The notes beneath the pieces are model-generated. The model ran no database searches. It had not been told where the DNA came from and worked only from the letters and a program-made list of their open reading frames with translations. Made by a program: the position numbers and the translations under genes. DNA of 64,000 nt, from positions 1 through 64,000 of the forward strand of contig NZ_NEGB01000007.1 in assembly GCF_002135235.1 (NCBI RefSeq), given 5' to 3'. The DNA is from Acinetobacter silvestris. GTDB lineage: Bacteria; Pseudomonadota; Gammaproteobacteria; Pseudomonadales; Moraxellaceae. Positions 53,968-64,000 of this stretch are shown here, in pieces. Position 1 is the first letter of the stretch. Each line of letters starts with the position of its first letter.

Positions 53968-53987
53968 AATCAAAACACTACCAAAGA

Positions 53988-55780
<1,793 letters not shown>

Positions 55781-56578
55781 TTATTCTGGACAAGTGAAAA
55801 CGGTTTCATCCATTAAATCAATGCCGCATTCTAAATTTTCAATCCAATCTAGAAATTGATTAATCATGTCTTTACCCAAAAATGGCGTACCATGCTGCGG
55901 CACAATCATCTCAATATCCATTTGACGCACCATTTTAACCCATAAACGGATCACACGATTAGAACACATATAACGTTGATGGAAACCTTTCATTTTCGGA
56001 ATATGCGCTGCGAAATTTTCTAAAGGAACAGAGGCATCCTCCACCATCGAAGCCCCCATATCGCCTGAAAACAAAATTTTTGCAATCGGGTCATAAAATT
56101 GAAAATTACCGACTGAATGCAGAAAATGCGCCGGCACTACAATAATACGAGATTCACCTAAAGGAATTACACCGCCTTGATCCGGAAGTTCAATTAAGCG
56201 TTCCAGCCAGCCACCTTTCATACGATCGCTCATAAATGCTGAGTTTAAGTGCGGTAAGAAACGTGCCCAAAGTTTAGAAGCTACCACTTTGGCATCGGTA
56301 TAGACCAACCAGCGCGGCATTGAAGTAATAATATCGGGGTCTTGGTGAGAAGCCATGACATAGTCAAGGTTTTGCAAGCGGGTATAGCGATTCAACTCCA
56401 TGGTCAAAGGCACATAAGTCAAGTCACCACCGGGATCAAGTACAGCAGCACGCTCATGATCTAAAATTAAAAATTGATTGGCCTGAACACCTTCCCCTTT
56501 CACCAAACTAGTAAAACTAATGCATTTATGCGTACCATTATCAAATAATACTTGTGATGTTGTGCGCTCAAATACCAT
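55781..56578 (-). CDS. MBL-fold, oxygen-binding di-iron domain protein (ODP family)
   Basis: About 265 residues from the ATG at 56578 (MVFERTTSQ); the longer frame relies on a TTG. It has the metallo-beta-lactamase fold with the di-iron set of flavodiiron-type proteins in place of the hydrolytic HxHxDH: ASHQDPDII, then VPAHFLHSVGN, LFSGDMGAS and VPQHGTPF. Related ODP proteins sense oxygen or act as NO/O2 reductase fragments, but this one lacks the flavodoxin domain. It is a single gene without regulators next to it. Function inferred at the family level only. Confidence 0.82.
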   Translation of the reverse strand: MVFERTTSQVLFDNGTHKCISFTSLVKGEGVQANQFLILDHERAAVLDPGGDLTYVPLTMELNRYTRLQNLDYVMASHQDPDIITSMPRWLVYTDAKVVASKLWARFLPHLNSAFMSDRMKGGWLERLIELPDQGGVIPLGESRIIVVPAHFLHSVGNFQFYDPIAKILFSGDMGASMVEDASVPLENFAAHIPKMKGFHQRYMCSNRVIRLWVKMVRQMDIEMIVPQHGTPFLGKDMINQFLDWIENLECGIDLMDETVFTCPE

Positions 56579-56702
56579 GTATACAAACCCCAAAAAATCT
56601 TTTTAAAATAAATTATTATGAATCCCATGTAAGATATAAGGAATTAATAAAAGTTACAATAAATAGACCATCAAAATGCAATAAAAATATTTTAACACCA
56701 AT

Positions 56703-56733
56703 AAAAAAGCCCAATATCAGTATTGGGCTTTAA
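56703..56733 (-). terminator. Terminator of the GDT1-family gene
   Basis: AAAGCCCAATA pairs with TATTGGGCTTT around TCAG, 17 bases after the stop, with an A run that becomes U in the minus-strand RNA. Confidence 0.85.
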
Positions 56734-56748
56734 AAATTCATCTAACTT

Positions 56749-57324
56749 TTAAAAGAAATAATAGGTCACCAATGTGGCAATACCCAATATCAGGAAGATC
56801 AAGGCACTCACTTTATGAATAGCGGCAATCGGCAGTCGATTCGCAAACTTATCACCAATAAGTACTGCAGGCACATTGGCAATTAACATCCCTAAGGTTG
56901 TACCTATGGTCACCAAAACAATACTGTCATATTTAGCCGCTAAACCGACCGTAGCAATTTGAGTTTTATCACCAATTTCAGCTAGGAAGAATAAAATAAA
57001 GGTTGTACCAAATACACCGTATTTTTGCCATCTCTTAATACTTGCTGTTTCATCTTCGAGTTCATCGGGAATGAGCATCCAAAATGCCATGCCAATAAAC
57101 CCAAATGCTAGAATCCAAACCAACCATAGCGGATTAACCACTTCAGTAATCCATTGACCGAGTAATGCAGAAATACCATGATTAATCAGTGTTGCAGCAA
57201 GAATAGCTAAAATAATAGGAACTGGCTTTTTAAATCGTACTGCGAGTAACAAGGCGAGTAATTGGGTTTTATCACCCATTTCAGCTAGGGCAACAATGAG
57301 GGTAGAAGACAGAAGCTCTTGCAT
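56749..57324 (-). CDS. TMEM165/GDT1 (UPF0016) family manganese exporter
   Basis: About 191 residues from the ATG at 57324 (MQELLSSTLIVALAEMGDKTQ); a TTG at 57345 extends it but lies inside the leader hairpin. Six membrane helices in two repeats, each with the family's E-x-G-D-K-[TS] motif: LAEMGDKTQLLAL and LAEIGDKTQIATV. Members such as Vibrio cholerae MneA export Mn2+. The yybP-ykoY-type riboswitch directly upstream strongly supports manganese as the substrate. Confidence 0.93.
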   Translation of the reverse strand: MQELLSSTLIVALAEMGDKTQLLALLLAVRFKKPVPIILAILAATLINHGISALLGQWITEVVNPLWLVWILAFGFIGMAFWMLIPDELEDETASIKRWQKYGVFGTTFILFFLAEIGDKTQIATVGLAAKYDSIVLVTIGTTLGMLIANVPAVLIGDKFANRLPIAAIHKVSALIFLILGIATLVTYYFF

Positions 57325-57335
57325 ATTATCGATCC

Positions 57336-57378
57336 AGGCTAGCAAAAATTACCGATGACTTACCCCTCCTGCTAGCCT
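57336..57378 (-). promoter_or_regulatory. Leader hairpin at the start of the GDT1-family mRNA (expression platform candidate)
   Basis: TGCTAGCCT (57370-57378 on plus) and AGGCTAGCA (57336-57344) are perfect inverted copies. In the mRNA the stem encloses a 25-nt loop with AGGAGGGG and ends just before GGATCGATAATATG. It could hide or expose the ribosome site in response to the aptamer. Confidence 0.5.
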
Positions 57379-57404
57379 ATTTGAATAGCTTTAACTATCC
57401 GATG

Positions 57405-57560
57405 CGGAGTGATAAATCAAAGGTCTTGCCAACAAAAAATAGCTGAATCAACAGCTAAATTGGTTCTTTGCTATGGTGGCCACGTTCTGTTGAACAATTA
57501 TGTTGACCATCACCTTTTTACTTTGCGTAAAAAGCGGCTACTCCCCAATGAAGTGTGAAT
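57405..57560 (-). ncRNA. Manganese riboswitch (yybP-ykoY type)
   Basis: On the minus strand the leader contains the two conserved internal-loop strands of the yybP-ykoY aptamer: TTGGGGAGTAGCC (GGGGAGTAG at 57546-57538) and GGCAAGACCTTTG (57430-57421). Between them are a CTTTTTAC/GTAAAAAG hairpin and further paired arms. These two sequences form the L1/L3 Mn2+-binding dock in the known structures. Position directly before a UPF0016 Mn exporter gene is a known arrangement. Exact ends are approximate. Confidence 0.85.
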
Positions 57561-57620
57561 CATTTTAAAGTGCTTGATACTATTTTTCAATCGCTATCAA
57601 CTTAAAAACAACATTCTAAA

Positions 57621-57655
57621 AATAAAAAACCTCGCCAAAGCGAGGTTTTTTATTT
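57621..57655 (-). terminator. Terminator of the aceE-aceF operon
   Basis: AATAAAAAACCTCGC and GCGAGGTTTTTTATT form a 15-bp stem around CAAA; bidirectional tails. It starts 20 bases after the aceF stop. Confidence 0.9.
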
Positions 57656-57674
57656 TTACGATTTAAAGTTTGGC

Positions 57675-59621
57675 TTAAAGCAGAATCGTACGGATATCTG
57701 CTAAAATTTTTGTCAGTTTATTGGTAAAGCGTGCTGCATCCGCGCCATTAATCACACGGTGGTCATAAGACAATGATAACGGCAACATTAAACGTGGATC
57801 AAAACCTTCGCCATTCCAAACTGGTTGCATGGTCGCAGGTGAAATACCCAAAATTGCCACTTGAGGCCAGTTCACTAACGGTGTAAATGCCGTACCACCA
57901 ATTGAACCCAAGCTGGTAATGGTAAAATTTGCACCTTGAAGATCTTTTGGAGAAAGTTTCTTATCACGCGCTTTTTGACCCAGGACACCAAGCTCAACCG
58001 CAATTTGCTTAATTGATTTTTGGTCAGGATGGCGTAATACAGGTACGGTTAAGCCATCTGGTGTCGCGACTGCAATCCCGATATGGATCTCATTACGTAG
58101 CAATACTGACTTACCATCATCTGCCAAGTGGCCGGCAAAATCACGCTCTTCTTTCAGTAGATGCGCAATGGCTTTAATGATGAATGCCATAATGGTCAGG
58201 CTAATGCCTTCTTTCTTAAAGTTACCTTTAAGATCATTACGCCATGCTTCAAGTGCAGAAATATCCGCTGCGTCAAACTGGGTCACTTGTGGAATAAAGT
58301 TATTCAGAGACAATTGCGGAATCGACACTTGCTGTAAGCGTGTCAGCGCTTTCTCTTCTACACCACCAAATGCTGTGAAATCAGGCAATTTTGGCAAGCC
58401 AGAAACTTGAGCAACCGCTTGAGCCACTTGCGGCGCGGTCAAACGCATTTTTACATAAGTAACCAAATCGGCTTTCATCAAGCGTTCATGCGGGCCAGAT
58501 GCTTTAACATCTGCCAGTACAACACCCAATTCACGCGCCAGTTTACGCACGGCAGGGCCTGCATAAACTTTAGCATTGGCAGCACTTTGCTCTTTCGTCA
58601 ACTTATCTACGCCATTTGTAGTCGCAACTACAGGTGCAGACTCTTGTACTTTAGCTGCTGCTTGAATAGGAGTTGTTGCTTTTGCTGTCTCGACTTTCGC
58701 AACAGGTGCAGGAGCCTGACCTTCAGCTTCAATCGTCACCAAAGCCACACCTTGGCTGACACTTTGACCCAGTGCAACATGAATTGCTTTGATCACACCT
58801 GTAGCTGTACTTGGTACTTCTACAGAGGCTTTATCCGACTCAGCAACACATAAGCTTTGATCTTTTTCAACACGATCACCCACGTTAACCAAAATTTCAG
58901 AAATCGTGGCTTTTTCCACACCTAAATCTGGAACTGCAATCTCTACCGAACCAGATTGAGTCACAACTGATGCAGCTACAGGTGCAGCTGTTGGTGCTGG
59001 TGTAGCGACAGAAGTTGATGCTGTTGGAGCTGTGGCTACATTTGCAGTAGGCATAGAAGCTGTTGTTTTCACCGTAATGATGACCACACCTTCTTTTACG
59101 GTATCGCCTTCCTTAATCTCAACGCTGACCACTGTGCCTGAAACTGAGCTTGGTACTTCTACAGTCGCCTTGTCAGATTCAACCACAACAATACTGTCAT
59201 CAATCGAGATTTCATCACCAACTTTGACTAAAATTTCCCCGACCAGTGCTTTTTCAACACCAATATCAGGAACTTTAACATCAACGATTTGAGAATGAGT
59301 CAAAACTGGTTCCGCTGCTTGTACTTGAACAACAGGCGCTGTTTCGACTTTAACTTCGGCTTTAATCACTTCTGGTTGAGCAGGTACTACCGCTGCTGCT
59401 GATTCAAGTTCAATGAGGATCTGACCTTCAGACACTTCATCGCCTTCTTTAACCAGAATACTTTTGACCACACCTGCTGAAGTGTTAGGCACTTCAACAG
59501 AGGCTTTGTCTGACTCAAGCAATACAATGCTCTCATCCACAGCAATCGTATCACCAACTTTGACTAAAATTTCAGCAACAGTGGCCTTATCGACACCAAT
59601 GTCGGGAGTTGTAATTTGCAT
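57675..59621 (-). CDS. aceF: Pyruvate dehydrogenase E2 component (dihydrolipoamide acetyltransferase)
   Basis: A 648-residue protein starting at the ATG 59621, preceded by GAGGAGAAAT; the longer frame upstream lies inside aceE. Three lipoyl domains follow each other (each ...ESDKA[ST]VEVP with the lipoylated Lys; at about residues 1-75, 115-190 and 225-300), joined by Ala/Pro/Val-rich linkers. Then come the E1/E3-binding domain (AGPAVRKLARELGV) and the catalytic trimer-forming domain with the HxxxD motif SLSYDHRVINGADAA. It forms the core of the PDH complex and follows aceE by two bases. Confidence 0.98.
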   Translation of the reverse strand: MQITTPDIGVDKATVAEILVKVGDTIAVDESIVLLESDKASVEVPNTSAGVVKSILVKEGDEVSEGQILIELESAAAVVPAQPEVIKAEVKVETAPVVQVQAAEPVLTHSQIVDVKVPDIGVEKALVGEILVKVGDEISIDDSIVVVESDKATVEVPSSVSGTVVSVEIKEGDTVKEGVVIITVKTTASMPTANVATAPTASTSVATPAPTAAPVAASVVTQSGSVEIAVPDLGVEKATISEILVNVGDRVEKDQSLCVAESDKASVEVPSTATGVIKAIHVALGQSVSQGVALVTIEAEGQAPAPVAKVETAKATTPIQAAAKVQESAPVVATTNGVDKLTKEQSAANAKVYAGPAVRKLARELGVVLADVKASGPHERLMKADLVTYVKMRLTAPQVAQAVAQVSGLPKLPDFTAFGGVEEKALTRLQQVSIPQLSLNNFIPQVTQFDAADISALEAWRNDLKGNFKKEGISLTIMAFIIKAIAHLLKEERDFAGHLADDGKSVLLRNEIHIGIAVATPDGLTVPVLRHPDQKSIKQIAVELGVLGQKARDKKLSPKDLQGANFTITSLGSIGGTAFTPLVNWPQVAILGISPATMQPVWNGEGFDPRLMLPLSLSYDHRVINGADAARFTNKLTKILADIRTILL

Positions 59622-59623
59622 GA

Positions 59624-62338
59624 TTATTTCTCCTCGTTTGATGGTTCTGCATAAGGCGCAACATCCTGAACTGAAGGATGAGCTTGAGGTAACCATGCCA
59701 CAGGACGATCAACATCAAGTTCAAATGAAGAAATTGCATCTTTAACAAGACGCGCATCTACTTCACCTTCATCTGCCAATTTTTTCAAGGTTGCAACGAC
59801 AATGTGCGCTGCATCTACACCGAAGTAACTACGTAAAGTACCACGTGTATCTGAACGCCCATAACCATCTGTGCCTAAAGCCACAAATGGACGGTTATCT
59901 GGAAGATAGGCACGAATCTGTTCGCTATACGCACGCATATGATCAGTTGCTGAAACCACAATACCTTTAGTACCGCGAAGCTGTTTAGATACCCATGCTT
60001 CTTTGGCTTCTTCTGCTAATGGATGTAAGCGATTATATTCTTCACATGCCATACCATCACGTGCCAACTCATTAAAGCTTGTCGCGCTCCAAACATTGGA
60101 GTGAATTTGATATTCATCACGCAAAATTTGCGCTGCTTTAATCACTTCACGAAGAATGACACCTGAACCCATCAACTGTACTGTTGCTTTGGTATCGTCT
60201 TCAAGCAAATACAGACCACGTCTAATGCCTTCTTCTGCATCTTCAGGCATTTCAGGATGTTCATAATTTTCATTCATTACCGTTAAGTAATAGAACACAC
60301 GCTCTTGATTCACATACATACGTTGTAAGCCATCATGCACGATGACAGCCAACTCGTAACCAAAACAAGGATCGTAGGAAATACAGTTTGGAATCGTATT
60401 GGCTAAAATATGTGAATGACCATCTTGGTGCTGTAAGCCTTCACCGTTTAGCGTAGTACGACCTGCGGTTGCGCCTAACAAGAAACCTTGCGCTTGGGCA
60501 TCACCTGCCGCCCATGCAATGTCACCAATACGTTGGAAACCAAACATCGAGTAGTACATGTACATTGGAATCATTGGCAAGTTATTGGTTGAATAACTGG
60601 TTCCCAATGCAGTCCAAGCACTCATGGCACCCGCTTCGTTAATCCCTTCATTCAGCATATGACCATCTTTTGCTTCACGATAGTTCATTAACTGTTCTTG
60701 ATCTTCTGGGGTGTAGTTTTGTCCATGGGCAGCATAAATACCCAATTGACGGAACATCCCCTCTAAACCAAAGGTACGTGCTTCATCAGGAACGATTGGC
60801 ACAACACGATCTTTAATGGCTTTATCTTTCAATAATGACGCAATTAAACGCACCATCACCATGGTGGTCGATTGTTCTTTACCCGCACTACCTTTTAATA
60901 CACCATCAAAGACTGAAAGCTCTGGAATAGCCAATGCTTCACTGTCTTTACGACGCGCAGGAAGATACCCACCTAAAGCCTCACGACGTGCTTTCATATA
61001 TTTCATTTCAGGTGAGTTTTCACCTGGACGATACAGCGGCAAGCCTTCTAACTGATCATCTGTAAATGGCAAATTAAAACGATCGCGCACATAACGCAAT
61101 GAATCTACATGCATTTTTTTGATTTGATGGGTTTTGTTGACCGCTTCAATTTCATCAGACAAACCATAACCTTTGACTGTTTTCGCCAAGATTACTGTCG
61201 GCTGACCATTGCGTGTCATTGCGGCTGCATAAGCTGCATAAACTTTGTACGGATCATGACCACCACGATTTAAGTTATCAATATCTTCATCACTTAAATC
61301 TTTGATCAGCTCTTTTGCTTCTGGGTATTTACCAAAGAATTGCTCACGTGTATAAGCACCACCTTTGACTTGGTAACGCTGATAATCACCATCCAAGGCT
61401 TCTTCCATACGCGCTTTTAACGCACCAGAAGTATCTTTATCAAGCAGTGGATCCCAATGACGCCCCCAAACCACTTTAATCACACGCCAACCTGCACCAC
61501 GGAAAACAGATTCAAGTTCCTGAATAATTTTACCGTTACCACGTACAGGACCATCTAGGCGCTGTAAATTACAGTTCACCACCCAAATTAAGTTATCTAA
61601 CTTTTCACGACCTGCAAGTGAAATTGCGCCCAAGCTTTCTGGCTCATCCATCTCACCATCGCCGAGATAAGCCCAAACTTTACGATCTTCTTCTTTAATC
61701 AAACTGCGATTCATCAAATATTTTTGAATATGTGCTTGATAAATCGACATAATTGGACCTAAGCCCATCGATACCGTAGGGAACTGCCAATAATCAGGCA
61801 TTAAATACGGATGCGGATAGCTCGACAAACCATTGCCATTCACTTCACGACGGAAATTATTTAACTGATCTTCAGTTAAACGACCTTCCAAGAAAGAACG
61901 TGCATAAATACCTGGTGCACAGTGACCTTGATAATAGATCATGTCACCACCGAAGTGATCGCTATTGGCACGGAAGAAATGGTTAAAACCAACATCATAT
62001 AAAGTTGCTGAAGAAGCGAAACTTGCCAAGTGACCACCGAGGTCATCACCGGTTTTATTGGCGCGTAGTACCATTGCCAATGCATTCCAACGAATGAGGG
62101 CACGGATACGGCGTTCCATATCTTGATCACCTGGCATTGCAGGCGTTTCTTCTACCGAAATAGTATTTAAATAAGGCGTATTGATCCGCTGAATCGGAAC
62201 GTGTTTTGCAATTGCTTGTTGATATAATTTTTCTAGCAAAAATGCAGCACGATCGGTTCCCATATGTTGCAAAACGGAATCAAAGGCATCTTGCCACTCT
62301 TGGGTTTCTTGGGCGTCTGTATCACCGTAATACACCAT
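59624..62338 (-). CDS. aceE: Pyruvate dehydrogenase E1 component (homodimeric)
   Basis: A 904-residue thiamin-diphosphate enzyme. The ThDP/Mg site is WAYLGDGEMDEPESLG, with the conserved His residues in the first third and GLEGMFRQLGIYA in the pyrimidine domain. It decarboxylates pyruvate and acetylates the lipoyl arms of AceF. First gene of the aceE-aceF operon; lpd is not adjacent, so E3 must be encoded elsewhere. No PdhR gene precedes it. Confidence 0.98.
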   Translation of the reverse strand: MVYYGDTDAQETQEWQDAFDSVLQHMGTDRAAFLLEKLYQQAIAKHVPIQRINTPYLNTISVEETPAMPGDQDMERRIRALIRWNALAMVLRANKTGDDLGGHLASFASSATLYDVGFNHFFRANSDHFGGDMIYYQGHCAPGIYARSFLEGRLTEDQLNNFRREVNGNGLSSYPHPYLMPDYWQFPTVSMGLGPIMSIYQAHIQKYLMNRSLIKEEDRKVWAYLGDGEMDEPESLGAISLAGREKLDNLIWVVNCNLQRLDGPVRGNGKIIQELESVFRGAGWRVIKVVWGRHWDPLLDKDTSGALKARMEEALDGDYQRYQVKGGAYTREQFFGKYPEAKELIKDLSDEDIDNLNRGGHDPYKVYAAYAAAMTRNGQPTVILAKTVKGYGLSDEIEAVNKTHQIKKMHVDSLRYVRDRFNLPFTDDQLEGLPLYRPGENSPEMKYMKARREALGGYLPARRKDSEALAIPELSVFDGVLKGSAGKEQSTTMVMVRLIASLLKDKAIKDRVVPIVPDEARTFGLEGMFRQLGIYAAHGQNYTPEDQEQLMNYREAKDGHMLNEGINEAGAMSAWTALGTSYSTNNLPMIPMYMYYSMFGFQRIGDIAWAAGDAQAQGFLLGATAGRTTLNGEGLQHQDGHSHILANTIPNCISYDPCFGYELAVIVHDGLQRMYVNQERVFYYLTVMNENYEHPEMPEDAEEGIRRGLYLLEDDTKATVQLMGSGVILREVIKAAQILRDEYQIHSNVWSATSFNELARDGMACEEYNRLHPLAEEAKEAWVSKQLRGTKGIVVSATDHMRAYSEQIRAYLPDNRPFVALGTDGYGRSDTRGTLRSYFGVDAAHIVVATLKKLADEGEVDARLVKDAISSFELDVDRPVAWLPQAHPSVQDVAPYAEPSNEEK

Positions 62339-62479
62339 AACTTACCTACTCCATACGATCTCTTTTCTATATCTTATATGTATCATGTTTTAGGGTTGTT
62401 AAGTTATCGTTACAGATGAATGTAAAAACGCACCATTATTTAATAACTAAATAGTCATACCGTATTGCTCATAAAAAAA

Positions 62480-62511
62480 CAAAAAAACCGCCAAATTAGG
62501 CGGTCTTTTAT
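62480..62511 (-). terminator. Terminator of the M23 peptidase gene
   Basis: ACCGCC (62487-62492) pairs with GGCGGT (62499-62504); in the minus direction it runs into seven U residues. Confidence 0.75.
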
Positions 62512-62597
62512 ACGATGACTATTCAATTCGATGATAGCGCTCAAATTATCGCTATACTTAAATAAATCAAATGGATGTCTAATCGTCACAATAAAAC

Positions 62598-63302
62598 TTA
62601 AGGCAACATCGCTAAATAGCTAGATGGATTTTTACGTTGACCATCTTTAACCACTTCATAATGTAAATGTGGTCCAGTACAACGACCGGTACAACCCACA
62701 TTCGCAATATGATCACCTGCATTCACACGATCACCAATACTGGCAATTAAACGTGAAGCATGTGCATAACGCGTGATATAGCCATTGCCATGGTTAATTT
62801 CAACATACTGGCCATAACCATTTCCCCAACCAGACTTGGTCACAATGCCTGGGCCAGTTGCATAAATCGGTGTACCACTTGGCGCAGAAAGGTCCAAACC
62901 TGAATGATGTTCAGCACGACCACCCATAGTCCGACCACCATAAGTTGAACTAACACGCTTCATATCTGGAAGCGGGTGGGTAACCAACCATGAAGAACCT
63001 GTATTTGCAGTGTAATTTTTCCCAGAATAGGAATTATTACCATATTTTTTAGCAATAGATTCGTTATTTAATTCAATCGGCTTGTCTTGCTGACGTAATT
63101 TAACATTGATTTGGGTACTTGCAGGCAGATCAATATCATCAGGATGCGTATACGCCCCTTGCGATAATGTTCTTGAAAGTTGCTCCAAACGATCTGGAGC
63201 TGAAGCACCTGTAGTTGCATCTAATTGAACTAAATCTGCGAAAGCAACTGAAGCAGCAGATGCTGCCAAAGAAAAAGCCAAAAGAATACGGCGCGAATGC
63301 AT
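62598..63302 (-). CDS. M23-family (LytM) zinc endopeptidase
   Basis: A 234-residue exported protein starting at ATG 63302 (AGAGG seven bases upstream); the longer frame from 63362 has no ribosome site and would hide the signal peptide MHSRRILLAFSLAASAASVAFA. The LytM domain (about 110-230) has the zinc ligands in EHHSGLDLSAPSG and in GPHLHYEV, and the GNGYGQYVEINHGNGYITRYAH core. Cleaves peptidoglycan cross-links, probably in cell-wall remodelling. Divergent from the DUF721 gene. Confidence 0.93.
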   Translation of the reverse strand: MHSRRILLAFSLAASAASVAFADLVQLDATTGASAPDRLEQLSRTLSQGAYTHPDDIDLPASTQINVKLRQQDKPIELNNESIAKKYGNNSYSGKNYTANTGSSWLVTHPLPDMKRVSSTYGGRTMGGRAEHHSGLDLSAPSGTPIYATGPGIVTKSGWGNGYGQYVEINHGNGYITRYAHASRLIASIGDRVNAGDHIANVGCTGRCTGPHLHYEVVKDGQRKNPSSYLAMLP

Positions 63303-63407
63303 AAAAAACCTCTGGTAACTGTTCTTAAAAGTTCCTTGCGTGATCTCTTCCTTGATATTCACTGAAATGAACGCTTAAGATAAGACATAACTTTGTAGGA
63401 ACAATGT

Positions 63408-63848
63408 ATGTCTGAACCGAAAAACGTCTTCCAACAAACAAGACAACACATAAAAACAGGAAACTTATCGTTTCTCAAAAAGCAAGTTGCTGATTGGCAA
63501 AAACTTACTAAACTAATTCAACCACTTTTGCCGCAACCTGAGCAATGGCAAGTGGTCTGTTATCAATATGGTATTCTGACGATCACCGGTGAAAATCAAG
63601 CCATGATTAGTCAACTCGGTTACCTGCAAAAACAATATATTTCTCAATTATCACAAATACATGAACTGCAAGAGTTACAAAAGATTCACGTTCTCATCAG
63701 AGCAAAAACTCGTCCAGAAATAAAACCCATCAAAACTGCTAAACAAATTACACCAGCAGCACAGGAAATGTTACATAATGCCGCCGCTTTTGTGAGCGAC
63801 CCCAAGCTTAGCCAAGCTATGCTACGTTTGGCAAGCAATAAAAAGTAA
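63408..63848 (+). CDS. DUF721 / DciA-like protein
   Basis: A 146-residue protein with the DUF721 fold: WQVVCYQYGILTITGENQAMISQLGYLQKQYISQL is the KH-like core, followed by a basic stretch. DUF721 proteins of bacteria lacking DnaC include DciA, the loader of the replicative helicase DnaB. Acinetobacter has no DnaC, so this role is plausible. A second DUF721 gene elsewhere could be the true loader, so the symbol is not assigned. Ribosome site TAGGAACA precedes the ATG. Confidence 0.8.
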   Translation: MSEPKNVFQQTRQHIKTGNLSFLKKQVADWQKLTKLIQPLLPQPEQWQVVCYQYGILTITGENQAMISQLGYLQKQYISQLSQIHELQELQKIHVLIRAKTRPEIKPIKTAKQITPAAQEMLHNAAAFVSDPKLSQAMLRLASNKK

Positions 63849-64000
63849 CCGCACGCTATTTTTATAAGATCAAATACAGTTTGAAATGTGACAACAATCA
63901 CACTAAAAATTGTAACAATATAACATTGCCACGCAAAGACAATGACTTATGTCACATTGACAAAATGAATTGGGCACAGCTTCTCGTCATCAAATGTTAC
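63849..64000. other. Right window edge, gene-free
   Basis: About 150 bases of AT-rich sequence with several TGTGACA/TGTCACA-like words (63881-63955) and no ORF; the next gene lies outside the window. Confidence 0.4.

Overview
The window is AT-rich chromosomal DNA that reads as Acinetobacter (Moraxellaceae, Gammaproteobacteria). The evidence is the gene content: an intrinsic class D (OXA) beta-lactamase, three Omp33-36-type porins, an ErcS/CrbS-CrbR acetate switch next to acs and actP-yjcH, an ssb/yajR-like/uvrA neighbourhood, a pyruvate dehydrogenase E1/E2 pair beside an M23 peptidase and a DUF721 (DciA-like) gene. The species cannot be fixed from the sequence alone, but the OXA protein does not match the A. 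baumannii OXA-23 or OXA-58 sequences as I remember them.

Layout. 1-800: the end of an IS3-family element (truncated by the window edge), a compact three-hairpin RNA or terminator structure, and tRNA-Thr(TGT). 785-7000: housekeeping and stress genes (methyltransferase plus FAD oxidoreductase, pirin, ycaC, a LysR regulator, ahpC). 7300-18100: an accessory catabolic region. It holds a DUF1302 outer-membrane protein, an RBBP9-type serine hydrolase and an AraC regulator, then a seven-gene minus-strand run transcribed in the order quinone oxidoreductase, TauD-type dioxygenase, BKACE (beta-keto acid cleavage enzyme), MFS transporter, DsbA/FrnE-like protein, Rieske ferredoxin, YeiH/TauZ-type exporter. 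18700-24300: ssb, a YajR-like MFS transporter, a DUF475 protein, tenA, glpM and small membrane or orphan proteins. 24500-31700: uvrA, an exported MORN-repeat protein, blaOXA, a 1-kb gene-free stretch with two convincing sRNA candidates, and a porin. 32000-41840: the acetate regulon (actP, yjcH, crbS, an orphan gene, crbR, acs). 42200-50100: mscS, rsmE, waaA, an ArsR/old-yellow-enzyme pair, prfB with its programmed frameshift, and two tandem porins. 50160-55450: recJ, pdxH, glmM, guaB. 55780-64000: a di-iron metallo-beta-lactamase-fold protein, a Mn-riboswitch-controlled GDT1 exporter, aceF/aceE, an M23 endopeptidase and a DciA-like protein.

How the genes work together. The acetate block is a coherent circuit: CrbS senses, CrbR activates acs, and ActP/YjcH import acetate. 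The 11.5-18.1 kb run looks like one transcription unit with 4-bp ATGA overlaps. It combines uptake (MFS), oxidative attack (2-oxoglutarate dioxygenase), acetyl-CoA-dependent beta-keto acid cleavage (BKACE) and anion export (YeiH/TauZ). The best guess is catabolism of an unknown, possibly sulfonated, compound under the AraC regulator, and this is the strongest candidate here for an undescribed pathway. The second area of novelty is RNA: three promoter-terminator pairs without an ORF (3.2, 29.8 and 30.2 kb), the tandem hairpins at 0.33-0.41 kb, and the Mn riboswitch at 57.4-57.56 kb.

Limits: all calls come from reading the sequence and from remembered family features; no database search was run. 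Several gene starts were moved from the longest ORF to an internal start with a better Shine-Dalgarno sequence, and each such change is stated.
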